Of a stretch of DNA of 64,000 nucleotides, positions 45,925 through 58,339 are shown piece by piece (position 1 is the stretch's first letter; each line of letters starts with the position of its first letter). This stretch comes from Platerodrilus igneus (Eukaryota > Arthropoda > Insecta > Coleoptera > Lycidae). The stretch covers positions 372,001-436,000 of the forward strand of contig JARFIW010000453.1 of the NCBI GenBank assembly GCA_036346225.1. The letters run 5' to 3'. A program made the translations under genes and the position numbers. Under the pieces are notes generated by a model. It was not told where the DNA came from. It searched no databases and saw only the letters and a list, made by a program, of their open reading frames with translations.

Positions 45925-46041
45925 CAGTGCTTCTGGCAGGTGTTGATATTTTCGCAAAGCTTCGTAGATTTGTTGTCCAGCAGTTCCTTCAGAAACGGGT
46001 ACCGTAGCTTCGGGTCCGTACACGACATGTTTATCATCCAT
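45925..46041 (-). CDS. Acyl-CoA synthetase gene B, first exon
   Basis: 39 codons from ATG (46041-46039, A at -3) to a GTAAG donor at 45924. Starts MDDKHVVYGPEA and has 'EGTAGQQIYEALRKYQHL', the N-terminal signature of luciferase-like acyl-CoA synthetases. The donor is in phase 0 and fits the phase-0 start of exon 2 at 20995. That would make a 24.9-kb first intron filled with transposons. It is the only first exon upstream of exon 2 in the window, has a good promoter, and is paralogous to 2296-2412. The link to exon 2 over this distance is an inference; it could instead start a separate damaged paralogue. Confidence 0.78.
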
Positions 46042-46109
46042 AGTTAAAAAATGCTCGTTTTTTCGTAATATTTTATTGTAGGATGATTTTTAATTCGAAT
46101 AAATACTTA

Positions 46110-46143
46110 CTGAATTCTTTTGATGCGAACGCTTAGTTTATAT
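46110..46143 (-). promoter_or_regulatory. Core promoter of gene B: TATA box and TCAGT initiator
   Basis: On the minus strand TATAAA begins at 46143 and an arthropod-type initiator TCAGT lies at 46114-46110. With the initiator A (46112) as +1 the TATA box starts at -31, the textbook distance. The ATG follows 71 bases downstream. This spacing supports transcription starting here. Confidence 0.65.
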
Positions 46144-47179
46144 CAAAAATTTAGCTGCCTTGTGGAGGGGCAAGATTTTTATCCACCATCTACTATCGAG
46201 CCTTCTCTTTGAAGTGTTGTCGCAACCAGTATCAAAAAGTTGCTTGAAAAACTTGCAGATAAACAAAGGTGGACAAAGTCCATTTTATTGATCTCGGTAA
46301 GAGAGTTAACTTATGGATAACGATTGTTTTTCTAATTTTTAATTGCTATGTTTGCGAAGCAGAGCAAAAAACTAAACTATGACTCCAGTTGATCATTAAC
46401 ATCAAGTTTAATATACTATACATATTAATTTTCTTAGCAACGTCACCTAGTTAATCCTTCTTATAGTTCGTTTTACGAATCAGCGCGTAGTTACGTCACA
46501 CCTGCAAAATGATGCCCTATGTTGTCATATTCTTCTAATACATACATTTTATAAAGATTGGTTTCTCATTTACGCACGTACATAACCTAACTTTTGGACA
46601 GTAAAAATATTAAATAACTTCCTTTTCGGTCTTTTTATAACTTAAAAATGTTACAGTTGTACAAAATACAACTGTATAGACTTCTTATAAATGTTCTAGC
46701 AAATGCTATATTATGTGACATAATATTTATATCAACTGATAAGTTTGCATAGGCGATAGCCTGAATTTTTTAACACAACTTCTAATGTTAGCGTATTTTA
46801 TAATAAAGGAAACGTAATACTGGAGAAAACTAACAACATTTTATAATTTTCTAAAGACTGATTTTGTACTTACATGCATAACCTAACATTTGCACAATAA
46901 ATATTAAATATACTTACTTATTCAATCTTTTCACTGCCATCTAAAAACTTCACAGGTGCTGTTCCTTATTACAAGTGCAATTATTGCTTCATGGATGGGC
47001 CATAGAACGCTTTATTATGTAAGTGGTAATATTGATATCGACTGAAAATTGTGTGCAAAGACAAGACTGATTTTTTAACACACAACGTTTAAGGGGAGAT
47101 CATCGAATCTGAATCTAGTGGAAACAGGCCGTTGCCACATATTTTTTTAGTGGGAACCAGAAAGTGATTTCAAGTCAAA
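46144..47179. other. Upstream stretch without a recognised gene
   Basis: AT-rich; no gene or repeat recognised. It would hold the distal promoter of gene B. Confidence 0.5.
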
Positions 47180-47290
47180 CCCCAAAGATAATAAAGAAGA
47201 ATAAGGGTGTCCGAGTTTGCATGGATGCACGTCATTTAAATTCAAGGATGATTAGCATAGGGGGGCAGTATTCATCTAGACACAGACCAA
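47180..47290 (+). pseudogene. Gypsy-type reverse transcriptase fragment
   Basis: Plus-strand frame reads 'KNKGVRVCMDARHLNSRMI', matching the start of LTR-retrotransposon RT ('kk.g..R..vDyR.LN'). It ends where the Jockey-type LINE starts, and an integrase-like piece of a similar element follows that LINE at 50510. Confidence 0.55.
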
Positions 47291-47408
47291 TATAGACGAG
47301 TGTAGAGTGAGTCTTAATTTCGTTAGTTAGTTTCAAGAGTTATCACTAGTGTAAGCAAAGTGTTAATCAATAAACTTGTCATCGATAACGTGCTAGCGAT
47401 CAACCAGA

Positions 47409-48838
47409 ATGGGAGATCCTGAATCACCGAATATTCACAATCAACAACAGATTCAGACAACCTGCGTTACAATAAGGATACTAGACGGAATGGAAACTGA
47501 ACAGATTAAATACCGCCGAAGCCACGACGACATATGGTCGTCTGAAAAAAAACAAAAAAAGAAAAGAACAAGCGACACTCAGCAAGTAACACCCTCGACG
47601 AGCTATGCATGCACAGCAGCTACCGCAGCAACACCGACAGCGACAACAATGAAGGCCATCGCTGCAGGTGACAAACGACCAATTATCGCCAAAGTACCAC
47701 CCATCCTCGTAGAAGTTCTTCCAAACTTCCTCACGCATGCGAGAGAGATGCAAAGATCCCCTCAGAAAAGCATCGATATTAGAGCCTCAGGGCTAGAAGC
47801 AAGAATCATGCCAAAACACATAAATGATTACCGTTTAGTACAAAACTACCTTAAAGTAGATGGTATAGAATGGCACTTGCGGCCAACATAACTATAGACG
47901 ACGTACAGGCTGAGTTGACGCAGCTGGGCTTCAACGTCAAATACGCAACAAAATTACAGAAGACATACAACAACACGATAATGGTTGCACTTGAAAACAC
48001 GCCTACATCGCACAAGATCTACAACTACAGCAACCAATTGTACTGCAGCAAACTAAAAATAGTAGAGTTCGAGTCAAAAGCTGAATTAACACAATGCTTT
48101 TACTGCCAGAGGTTCGGGCACTCGAGCCTCAATTGCGGCTACAGGCCAAGGTGCGTAAAATGCACCGGAAACCACCTGGCAGCTAGCTGCACCAAACGCA
48201 AAGAAACTGCACCAGTTTGCATCAACTGCAGCGGAGCACACTCTGCCAACTACAGGAACTGTTCAGCCTACAAGCACGAACTACAAAAACAAAAACCAGT
48301 TTCAGTACCACCAAGACAACCAAAAATCATCACTACACACAAACTATCAGAAACCGACGAGGAAGGATATACATTATTAAAAGATGGACGATACAGACTC
48401 CCACCAGCCACGTCAGTCGCTCCAGCAAATAAAATGGTAATTGACAATACTTCCGACAGCGACGAACGCTCGAACTCCGACACAGAAAGCGAGACACAAA
48501 AACACAAAGACAAAACACGGCGACGACGACACAAAAACAAAGCAACTACCAAAACGACCGTACCAGAAACGAGAAACGAAAACACGCAAGCCATGACACC
48601 AAAACTAGTCTCCATAGCCTCGACAAGTATACCACATAAGACAGGCACACCGAAACCCACAACATCCAACGTTGACATAACAACCACAACAAACGACACC
48701 ACCTCAAAATTCAGAAAAGTACTGAACAGAATCATTTACTGGGCACAGACACTAACAACTAATTACACGGCAGGGACTTTCGAGGTCGCATCGTTACTAA
48801 CAGCATTATGTGACATTATACAGACATTTAATGGCTAA
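47409..48838 (+). pseudogene. Jockey-type ORF1 (nucleic-acid-binding gag-like), frameshifted
   Basis: The first frame (47409-47891) holds the variable N-terminus and 'HINDYRLVQNYLK'. The second (47870-48838) starts in the domain after it ('ITIDDVQAELTQLGFNV') and contains three zinc knuckles: 'CFYCQRFGHSSLNC', 'CVKCTGNHLAASC' and 'CINCSGAHSANYRNC'. A small deletion with frameshift near 47870 separates them. The rest is an open, low-complexity Thr/Lys-rich tail. ORF1 coats the LINE RNA in the family. The stop at 48836-48838 overlaps the ORF2 ATG by eight bases. Confidence 0.85.
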
Positions 48839-50490
48839 CACTACTAAGGCACGGAACTTAGTACTGCTATCCTGGAACGCAAACGGTATACAAAATAGAA
48901 TCCCGCCATTTAAACACTTTTTACAAAAACATGACGTAGACATAGCACTAATATCAAAAACGAGGATAAGCACTAGAAAGCCAATAAAACTGGCAAACTA
49001 CAGTAGATACAGAAAGCACCGCGACACACCACCTGGACAACCACCTAATGAAGGGGTAGCCATCCTAATACGCAAAAGACTACTACACGAACAATTACAG
49101 CTAAAACCCACTACCCTAGACGCTGTAGGCGCACGACTTAAGACTAACGAACACTACATAAACATCATAGCTGTTTACAGAAGCCCTCACAGACCTGACC
49201 TAAGCACGGAAGACAGACAATTTACTACAAGACGATATTCCGACAATAATCAGTGGGGATCTAGACAGCAAACACCAAGCATGGGGAGCAAGAGTGGACA
49301 ACAAGAGCGGACGTATACTCCACATGCACTCATTGAACAAACACTTTGACATAAACGCACCTAACAAACCGACAAGAATCCCCCAACAAGACAATACGAA
49401 GCAGATGTTTTAGACATATCCATACTACAATGCATACCCTATCCAATACACACAGAACTAATACACGACTTAAGTTCGGACCACTTACCGATAATCACAA
49501 CGATACAAACACAATTACATACGACACACGTACTACCCAGACATAGTTATAACTGGAGAAAATTTAACGAAGCACTGCAAAGAATGATCACGGACGGCAA
49601 CCCAGACATAAACAACGCAAAAACATAGACACCCACGTACAAAACCTAACGAGCACAATAAAACAAACAGCAGAGAAACAATCTTCCCTAAAAATACACG
49701 GCCTAACTTACCAGAATACATTAAACAAGCCATCAAAGACAAAGAAACGCTAGTACGACGTTGGCACAACACACGTGACCCACACATAAAACGCACCCTA
49801 AACACTAACCAACAAGCAATCAAAATTATGTTGAAAGAACACTTCAACGAATCATAGACCAAACACATACACGACAAATTCAAACCGACGGTAACCTGTA
49901 CAGACTAAACCGGAAACTACTTTCAAAAAAGAACCCCAAATCCACTCCGCTACAAGGACAACACGGTATGTTATACATAGCCGAGGACAGAGCGACATAA
50001 TTCGCAAACGTACTGAAAGAAGTGCACTCTGTTAACCCCACTAAAGACAAAAACCTATCCAACTTTGTGAACACAGCTCTAAACCACTTACTACAATTAC
50101 CAACAGACAATGACATACAGCACGTCACACCACAAGAAATAAGACAAACTATCAACAAACAAAGTAACACAAAGGCACCTGGAAAGGACGAAATACCAAA
50201 CATCGAATGGAAACACATCACAAAAAAGACGCTCGCACTAATAACAAAAATCTTCAATAGCATCATCAACTATAGACACTTTCTTACAAATTAGAAATCC
50301 GCCATAGTAGTGATTCTACCCAAACCGAACAAAAACACAAGAGACGCTAACAACTACAGACTCATATCACTACTAAACTCTATTTCAAAAATTTTCGAAA
50401 GATTTTTACTGTCGAGACTTAAACCGCTACTACAAGACAGAGACGAACAATACGGATTTAAAGAACAACACTCCACTACACTATAAGCGA
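48831..50490 (+). pseudogene. Jockey-type ORF2 (endonuclease-RT), broken
   Basis: Starts at ATG 48831, 'LVLLSWNANGIQNR', the endonuclease start. The catalytic Glu segment reads 'LISKTRI' where 'LISETRI' is expected. After a frameshift near 49230, 'SGDLDSKHQAWGARVDNKSG' is the 'GDLNAKH..WG' site with Asn to Asp. RT follows with 'NTKAPGKDEIPN' (about 50165) and 'ILPKPNKNTRDANNYRLISL' (about 50310-50370), ending at 'QYGFKEQHST'. Several stops. Not active. Confidence 0.82.
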
Positions 50491-50499
50491 TCTGAGTGA

Positions 50500-50750
50500 T
50501 CAACCACATTGTCACAAAGTACAATCGACGTATATTTCAAAAAAAAGACAACCCATTTTTTAATCTATTCAATGAAGCGCCACCAGATCATGAAGGAATA
50601 ATTAGGTTTGCTAGAGAGAGATTGATTAGTAACGCAGAAAACCGTAAGTTGCAGTATGATAAGGAGCATCAGAAAATAACCGGGTTTAAAAGAAGCAATA
50701 AAGCGACCCTTTTGTCAGGTTCAGAAGGTATGTGGTTAATCCTTCGCTGA
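50500..50750 (+). pseudogene. Gypsy-type integrase C-terminal fragment
   Basis: Frame with 'EAPPDHEGIIRFARERL' and 'AENRKLQYDKEHQK', which resembles the region after the catalytic core in LTR-retrotransposon integrases ('aR..l...a..r...yd..h'). Ends at 50750. Together with 47180-47290 it frames the Jockey insertion. Confidence 0.5.
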
Positions 50751-50989
50751 CGGGGATGAAATATGTAAGCAAAGTAGACGCCAAGTACTAGTTTCGGAGT
50801 GCACTACAAGTCGAGATACTTGCCTTATGTCACGGGAACAGAAGCGGATGTAATTTTAATAATTATGATCGGCTTATGCACCGTGAGTAATAATTGAAAA
50901 CCAAGTACTTTCGGGTCAGTATCGTGCGAATATTCTAGAGGTTTACGGTTGCCATTGTAAATCCCATTATAGTTATATTATACGTTCAT
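50751..50989. other. Short stretch, no feature seen
   Basis: No motif recognised. Confidence 0.4.
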
Positions 50990-51960
50990 CATCATTAGGT
51001 CCTCAGTCCTAGAACTGGTTGGACGCGTACCCTCACTGTTTCCTAGTCTGAACCAACCTACACATTTTCCTGAACTTTGCACAGTCTGCATCTATCACTA
51101 TCTGTGTGCTAAAGTCTGATCTCGGTCTACCTCTACCTCTCTTTTCCTATCTCTACTTGTAGTATATCGCGTACTATTCCCCAGAAATGCCTTAGAACGT
51201 ATCCTGTCCTTCTATTTCTCCTATATTTTCATTTTCCACGGATATCTTTATCCTCTACTATTTCTACAACCTATTTGTTATTAACTTTGTCTGTCCATGC
51301 TACCATTTTCATACATCTGAAGCACAACATTCCAAAAGGCTACTATCTTTTTCTGTCTGCTTTTCCTACTGCCCCTATTTTATAGATGTACCGTGCTGTG
51401 CTCCACACTATGCTTTGAACAGTTTTTCTTCTTGTATTTATGTTCGTTGTCTTTGAACATAGCTGCTGTTTTTTCTTGTTTGATGCAATTCGGTCACCTT
51501 CTATTGTTTTACAATTTTATAACCTATTTCCCCTATATTCAGTGGTATATGAAGGGAGGTAAGCAGCCTTTGGCTCCCAAGTTCCCCCAGCACCTGAACC
51601 TTTGTCGAGTTAATAGTTTTTCCAATTTATCCTTTGGCACAATGAACATTAGTTGAAAATATTTCACAACCAACACCTGTAGTTGTTTATAATAATTATC
51701 AGATTTAAGAGTACTTATTTTTTCCTAATTGGATTTTAGATCTTGACACTGGTTGGACTTGTACCTCAGCTTATTTATTTTCTGAGCTAGCCTACACCGT
51801 TCCTTGCAATTCTCACAGCAGCCGATATTCAGCTCAATTCCCTTATATTGTTTTCTAATTATATGCCCCATTTCACCGAAATTCAGTGGTATGTGAAGGG
51901 GGTTAAGCAGCCTGTGGCTGCCAAGGTTCCCCTAACACTTAGACATTTGCCGCATTAATA
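50990..51960 (-). mobile_element. Two extra RTE-type LINE 3' tails
   Basis: About 51000-51420 (minus) repeats, with changes, the coding end found at 52060-52440 (the 'RGRPR' segment and the block before it). 51540-51715 repeats the 3' untranslated block seen at 51890-52055 ('gtggtatgtgaaggg', 'ttaatagttttt', 'tgtagttgtttataataa'). So at least one further 5'-truncated copy lies tail to head with the main element. Confidence 0.7.
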
Positions 51961-54240
51961 GTTTTTAGGTAAATCCTTTCGCACAATTAACCTTAGTTTG
52001 AGGGAATTGCAAAACCAATATCTGTAGTTGTTTATAATAATCACCATGTTTAAGTACAGTTATTATTTTTGTCATTATTTTTCCGTCTTGCGAATTTCTA
52101 TTCTGAGCTAGCCTACACATTTCCCTGAAATTCTCACAACCTACATCTTTCACTAGCTGTGTGCAGTAGTCTAACGTAGGTCTACCTCTACTTCTCCATT
52201 TTCCTATCTCTGCTTCTAATATATTCCGCACTATTCTCTCATGTCTTAGTATGTGGCCTATCATCGTATCTCTCCTATTTTTTACTGTTTTCTACATAGT
52301 TCTTTCTTCCCCTACCATTTCTAATACCTCTTTGTTCTTAACTTTGTCTCTCCATGGTATCTTCATCATACGTCTGTAGCACCACATTTCAAAGGCTTCC
52401 ACCTTTTTCTTGTCTCCTTCTCCTACTGTCCAGACTTCACAGCCATACAGTGCTGTGCTTCACACATGTTTTAAGCAATCTTTCTTTGTTTCTATATTTG
52501 TGGTCTTTGAACACAGTAGTTACTTTTTCTTGTTAAATGTAACACGACCTTTTGTGCTACTTTTTGTTTTATATCTTTTGTGCTTTTCCCATCTTGCATT
52601 ATTTGACTTCCTAGGTAGCAGAAATCCTTAACTTCTTGTAATTTCTCGTTACCTATTTGTATCCTTGTTTTTTATTTATTATCCTTTCTTTTGCATATTA
52701 GAACTTTAGTTTTATTTTTGTTAATTTTCATACTATATGTCTCCGTTGGAACTGTTTCCATTCCATTAAGAGCAGCTTCTAACTATTCCTTGTAGATGCT
52801 AATACCGCTATATCAAATCTAAGCATATCAATCTTTTAAAGTCCCTGCATAGTAATTCCAAATGTCTTCCAGCATTTGACAGTATTCATTGCCTTTTCAA
52901 TGTATAAGTTAAAAATTAATGGGGATAGGACACATCCCTGTCTCATCCCTTTTCTAATATTTACTTCTCTACTTTCTTGCTCTAATTCTATTGCTGCTGT
53001 TTGTTCTTTGTATAAGCTATGTACTATTCGTCTATCCCTACAACTCATTCCAATCTTTTTGAATATATCGAACATTTTTTCCATTTTACATTGTCAAAAT
53101 TTTTTTCCAGATCTACAAACCCTATATATACGCTTTCCATCTTCTCTATTGTTTTCTCCCTTAGAGCTAAAATAGCTTCCCGTGTTCCCCTGTTTCGCCT
53201 AAACCCAAATTGATCTTCTCCCAGTATTTCTTCAGCTTGTTTTTCCATTCGTTTTTGTACAATTCTAGTTAATATTTTTGAAACATGTGCTGTCAAGCTT
53301 ATTGTTCGAAAATTTTCACATCTATCCGCGCCTCTTTTCTTTGGTATTGTTACTATGATGATACGTTTGAAATCTTTGGATATGTCGCCTGTCTCATACA
53401 TATAGCTTACAAGTCGGAAGAGACGTTCTGTTACTGCTTGTCCAGCGGCTTTTAGAGTTTCTGCTTGCACCTTATCTGTACGCGGCGCCTTACCATTTGT
53501 CAGACTATTTAATGCTAATTCAAACTCATCTCTAAGTATAGCGTATCCCAGGTCATCATTTTCAATGTCTGATTCCTGTTCTATTGCTGTTAATCCCTCT
53601 CCTGAATATAAATTTCCTATATATACCTGCCATCTAACTACTTTCTCTACATTTTCTATAATGATGTTTCCTCCCGCATCCCTTATATTTTTGCTATATG
53701 GTTTTATATCCCTAAAAGTCATTCTAATTAATTTGTATGCTTCGTCTGTCTTTCCTATTTCCATCTTAGTTTGTACCTCGTTGCACTTTTCATCAATCCA
53801 TTGTTCTTTAGCTTTTCTGCATTTGCAAATAATTTCCCATTTTATGGCTTTGCATCTCCGTTTTCCTGTTTCGTCTGATTTATTTTTGTAGTTTCCTCTT
53901 TCTTCTATTAAATTCAGGATATCCTTTGTTATCCATTGTTTCTTATTTTCTTTTTGTGAATACTCCAGAATATCTCTGGCCGCCATGTCTAAGCTGGATT
54001 TAATATTATTCCATTCTGATTCTACTTCCTTAGTATCAGAAATTTTCCCGATATCTTCCAGCAATTCATTTGACTTTTTTTCAAATCTTTTGTGAATATC
54101 TTTATCTTTTAGCTTCTCAAAGTCAAACTGCCTTTTTCCGTTCCCCTTTTTCAGATTTTTAAATTTAAGTGCGGCCTTCATAATTACGATGTTGTGATCA
54201 GTGTCTATATCTGCTTCTGGGTAGCTTCTACAGTCTTTTA
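51840..54240 (-). mobile_element. RTE-type LINE, 5'-truncated
   Basis: Minus strand. The 5' break is in the endonuclease: only its end remains ('RSYPEADIDTDHN', about 54235-54195). Then comes one long open frame, 54181-53045, with the RT fingers and palm: 'GADRCENFRTISL', 'QFGFRRNRGTREAI' and 'FVDLEKNFDNVKW' (motif A Asp kept). 53084-52836 has motif B, 'KGMRQGCVLSPLIFNLYIE'. The YADD box that should follow near 52810 is disrupted by stops. The C-terminus at 52264-51965 has 'IGHILRHE' and 'RGRPTLDY', typical of insect RTE-like endonuclease-RT proteins. 378 codons without a stop suggest a rather young copy. Confidence 0.83.
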
Positions 54241-54830
54241 CTTGATTTATATTATACGCTATTAAGTATTAAATGAATGCTATTGCATTTATTAAGTGAT
54301 GCTTTATAGGGGTTTGGGTGTTATTTTTGTTATTGTTTGCACTCGAGCTCCGGTACATGTGCTCCACATAGGTATTCAAGTCTCCATAGGCAATCGGCGA
54401 CACGGCTTCTTACGCGCTGATTGGCTATCACGACCTAATTTCGAAAACAAAGATGGAATGCTTGTAACAAAAATTAAAGTTGAATCTCGACTAGCTATCG
54501 TAGGTCGTGTGGATTAATACAAATAATGCCAAAAATTGTAAGGGCTTAAGTGGATACTACTGCTAAATTACTTTACCAAGTCTGATTTAAATATCATACC
54601 TGTAATTCTTCACCCTTTGGTCTTCTCTCAAAGGGCACCAGACCGTGATACTTCATTCACTAATACATCAAGTACCAGTTTTATTATTAGATCCGCGAAA
54701 GTCCTTCGAGAAATTTTCCGCGTCGAATGCAGACAACGTTTACCTAATTACATACTTATCAAAAACCCAGTAATTTCCTTGCATCGTGACAGATTAAGCA
54801 GAACCCAAAAGTAGTGTATTATGGGCGTAA
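54241..54830. other. Stretch without a recognised gene
   Basis: A plus-strand frame at 54296-54517 has no domain I recognise. No repeat partner found. Confidence 0.4.
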
Positions 54831-55460
54831 TCAGCACCACATTTCCACCAGCATCCACATTTCCACACACATCTGGACCAAAAAGTTTTCTTCGACTAAC
54901 CATTTTTCATCTTTCGAGATAAATATATCTTAAATTTTTTATCTTTCGAGATAAATGAGCATCCACATTTCCTCCCACGAGATAAACCTATTTTTAAGAT
55001 TTTTACCGCTAACATTCTGGACCAAAAGTTTTCTTCGACTAGCCATTTTTTATCTTTCGAGATAAACCTACCTTGTTTGGTATCAATTAATATTAGATTT
55101 TCTCAGGTACCCGAATCTTTAAGAATTTTTTAGATTGCATCACCCCTAAAGGAGCTACCCCATTTTAAGATTTTTTACCTATAGCGACTTTTGAGCGTTC
55201 TTATAAATTTTCTTAGTCATGCAATACATCTTGTTAGCTTAGAATTTTATTGCAGAATCTGTAAACAGATTTAAAATCGGACTACTCCTTACAAAGTTAC
55301 ACTTTAAGCTCTCAAACCTCTAAATTTCGCCTTTGCTTTATAAGCAAAACTAACAAATAGTTTTCCTCGTCTAGCCAATGCATCTTTCGAGATAAACCTA
55401 CCTTGTTTGGTATCAATTAATATTAGATTTTCTCAGCTACCCGAATCTTTTTATTTCTAA
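54831..55460. repeat. Imperfect tandem repeats with ATCTTTCGAGATAAA core
   Basis: The core 'atctttcgagataaa', nearly self-complementary, occurs at about 54908, 54940, 55051 and 55380. A longer unit, 'gataaacctaccttgtttgg' then 'tatcaattaatattagattt' and 'tctcag.tacccgaatcttt', occurs at about 55060-55120 and 55390-55450. 'cattctggaccaaaagttttcttcgacta' and 'catctggaccaaaaagttttcttcgacta' precede it. Old local duplications. Confidence 0.75.
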
Positions 55461-56818
55461 TTTTCAGATCTCCAGGCTAGCTCTTTTCAACGTCTTAAAA
55501 CCGGTTGTAGAAATTGTTTTGTGAACCTTAGAATTTTGGTGTTGAAAATAAAAACTAAACATATTAAATAAAATTTATTGATAAAATAGCCGCCACTGAA
55601 CACCTTATCCATCTAACGTATTGATTTTTTAAATAATATTAACAAAAACGCTAGTTCGCAGGATCTGAAATTTGTGTAAACAAGGATGAACTCCATTCAA
55701 CGGTACATCAACTACTTATTTTCTCTTTAGGAATATACACCAGAAACTTGTATGCTTTAATTAATTAAAAGCAGAAAGTTTTGTCCGAAACGCTACTGTA
55801 AAATATATAGAGCAAATAAATTATTCCCTGAATGTGTTTTCAATTGCAATAACTGACTATACAATCACAATTTAAATTACACTTTATTTAACTAAGTTAC
55901 TTTAAACAAGAAATTACCGCATCCAAAATTCCAATGCATGCTTAACAATAATGTAGAAATGGCAAGGTCGACTTTTGATGTCCAATGTAATGTGTTTTAA
56001 ATATCTAAAAGAAAGCGCATTTTGCTGGTATGAAATCTATGGAATTTCTCCTGTAATGAAAGAAGAATGCATTCGTAATTGAAAATGCGTGCTACAACTT
56101 TCGCTAGATACCAGCCATGTATGTTAATTAGAAATTTTGTGTATGACATCATTAACTACCTAAATTCCAGAATTAACAAAATGTAATAAACCAGATTAAG
56201 TACTGTTCAATAATAATCAGAGTGAAAGTAAATGGGTCTTATTACCTAAATTACCTTACGTGATGCGGTAGAAAGCATTATAACGCAAATTCGGAAACTT
56301 CAATGTAGTATTAATAAAATTGTAACTCGTAATCCAACAAATATTCTAGATTTCTTAACGAACATTTGAATGCTGTTTTATAATTTCTTTTCTTGGACTT
56401 TCTATTAATTATGTTGAGAATATGTTTCAATGACGCGCATTTCAAATCGAGATATAATTGTTTGTAGATTACCAATAACACGAGGCGCTGAAAAGTGCGT
56501 ATTTACGGAAAATACAAACCTCATTTAGTAGTATAATTAACGGAGCTTAACAGTGGACGATGTTACACCACGACATTAAATGGCGTGCTTGAATATTTTC
56601 TTTGGAAACAATCGAAGATTGCCGAAGACACTCGAAGAGTGCACAAACGCGGTCACTAAACCACAATTAATAATCGCCTTTATAGGTTTAACATTTTACC
56701 ATTACCAATGACTTTAATTTCTTATTGGAAGAATCCTTATTCTCCACGCACTGTTGCGTAGCTGGATGCCCACCCTTTTGGGAATATATGCTCGTTATAG
56801 GTTGTAAGACCCTCGGTT
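55461..56818. other. AT-rich stretch, no feature seen
   Basis: No gene or repeat recognised up to the polymerase fragment. Confidence 0.45.
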
Positions 56819-56995
56819 TTACTTAACTACACTTTGTGAGATCCCTTTAATCTTTTTAATCGTGTCCTTCTCGCGCACAATACAGTAGGACTTAGCCTTA
56901 CTACCTACAGATTCTAACACCAAGTCACCGTAAAACTCGTCTTTAAATTTCCCCCACAACTTTTTGTTAACATGCGGTATATTGTGTTTATTATT
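56819..56995 (-). pseudogene. DNA polymerase B C-terminal fragment, Polinton-like
   Basis: About 58 open codons ending at TAA (56821-56819). The sequence contains 'KLWGKFKDEFYGDL', a 'KSYCIV' segment and 'KKIKGISQSVVK', which match the end of protein-primed viral/organellar family B DNA polymerases ('lGk.kDEl', 'r.K.Y', 'KaKGi.k.vv'). The catalytic core is not present here. With the fragments up to 61780 on the same strand it points to an old Polinton/adintovirus-like element. Relic only. Confidence 0.7.
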
Positions 56996-57159
56996 TCCGC
57001 GTACACCACTTTAAACCTAAAAAATAAAAACAGGATAGTTTAATACGTCTATTAATAATTTATGGTAATGTTGGCGATACAAATATGTAAAAACAAACTT
57101 TATCAAGAAATATGTTTTAATAGAATACATACATGTATTGATAACATCTATAAACCGCT
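56996..57159. other. Short spacer inside the Polinton-like relic
   Basis: AT-rich, nothing recognised. Confidence 0.4.
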
Positions 57160-57540
57160 GTGGTAACCAGAGTCTGGCGAATCTGGGATAGCCAAATCTC
57201 TAAACATTTGCGCAAGCGATTGCCTTGCAGTTGCATCTTTTAAGTACTGAATGAAACATTTAATAAGTTCCAACACTGTCAAGTAATTTAAATTGCTGCA
57301 ATCATTAGACAGAGAAATACTGGCACTGCTCTCTCCCTCTAATAACGTTTGAACCCTTTCTTCCTCCGTCGTATTTCCACATACTTTTTATATCACCAAC
57401 AAATTTTCGTAAAATTCTGGAAAGTTTCTACACCTTAACTCGCCATTTTAAAACAGATCAATTCTCGCAAATTTAATAGCTTGATGCACTCGTACGCAGG
57501 TAGCACAATAACATTCCATCTTTCGTAATCTCCATATTAT
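57160..57540 (-). pseudogene. Unrecognised frame with two internal stops
   Basis: One minus-strand frame runs about 120 codons, broken by two TAA codons, and ends 'SPDSGYHSGL' before a stop at about 57162. The N-terminal part has a 'CYCATC' segment, and the rest is leucine- and serine-rich. The unbroken residue pattern across the stops suggests a decayed gene, not chance. I do not recognise the family. Its place between polymerase pieces suggests it belongs to the same relic. Confidence 0.4.
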
Positions 57541-58339
57541 ATAAATTCTCTTTTCAAAATTGTTCAAAACCATATACTTCTATTAAAGGCTGTGCTCAGC
57601 TGCAATTTGAAATCTTGATCAATTGTATCTCAACAACATCGTTTCCAGTAGTCAGACCATTTAATCGTACTTGTTTTGAGTCTTGAGCAAATTGGTGAAT
57701 TTGAAATTCCACTTGAAAAGTACACAATTTCTTCCAATCGAAGTAAGAGAATGTTATCGTAGAATCAGCACATACCACTACAGCAAATCACTTGGATGGC
57801 AGGTTGAAGACCACCATATAAATCAAAACCAACTTCTAATATATGGTGGTGATAATTTGGAGAAATTCGCCTAACCTATAGGTTGACTTACCAACTAGTT
57901 GGTTGATATTTAATTGTGGTACTCGCACATCACTTGTAACGTCAACACAAGAAAAATCCATCTTTTATTTATAATTTTAATCAAACTCGACGATACTTTG
58001 ACGACTAATGCACTGGAACATGGCTCTCGCCTTTTATGCCGATGGTCGAGCGTGCGCAGCTCTTATTATATTAGTTGGCGTTATATGCAAGTCTTGACTG
58101 GAAAAGTGACGTCTATAATTGTTTTATAGTGGGTTTTACCTGTATGTATTTAACCACCAACGCCATTTTAGAATTATTAAACAAAATTACTCTTAGCAGT
58201 ATTTTTAATATACCATCGTGTAAGATTTCAATTATTATTATGTTTTCCTCAGGTTTTCAAATCCTCGGAATTTTTCCAAATCGAATGACACCTTACTGAT
58301 TTGCAGAATAACCTTTTGCAAGCACCGTATATAATTCAT
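57541..58339. other. Unassigned spacer inside the relic region
   Basis: Short frames on both strands (for example 57596-57778 minus), none with a motif I can name. The missing middle of the polymerase would be expected here but is not recognisable. Confidence 0.35.

Larger units (their letters stand above)
47390..50500 (+). mobile_element. Jockey-type LINE, 3'-truncated
   Basis: Contains a Jockey-like ORF1 (47409-48838) and an ORF2 (from 48831) with endonuclease and the first part of RT. The sequence stops at about 50495 before the RT palm, so the 3' end is missing, which is unusual since LINE copies normally lose their 5' end. Later deletion is the likely cause. It appears nested between gypsy RT and integrase pieces. 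Confidence 0.82.

Noticed and set aside
48268..48735. 155-codon minus-strand frame
   Set aside because: It is the antisense of the Thr/Lys-rich tail of the Jockey-type ORF1.
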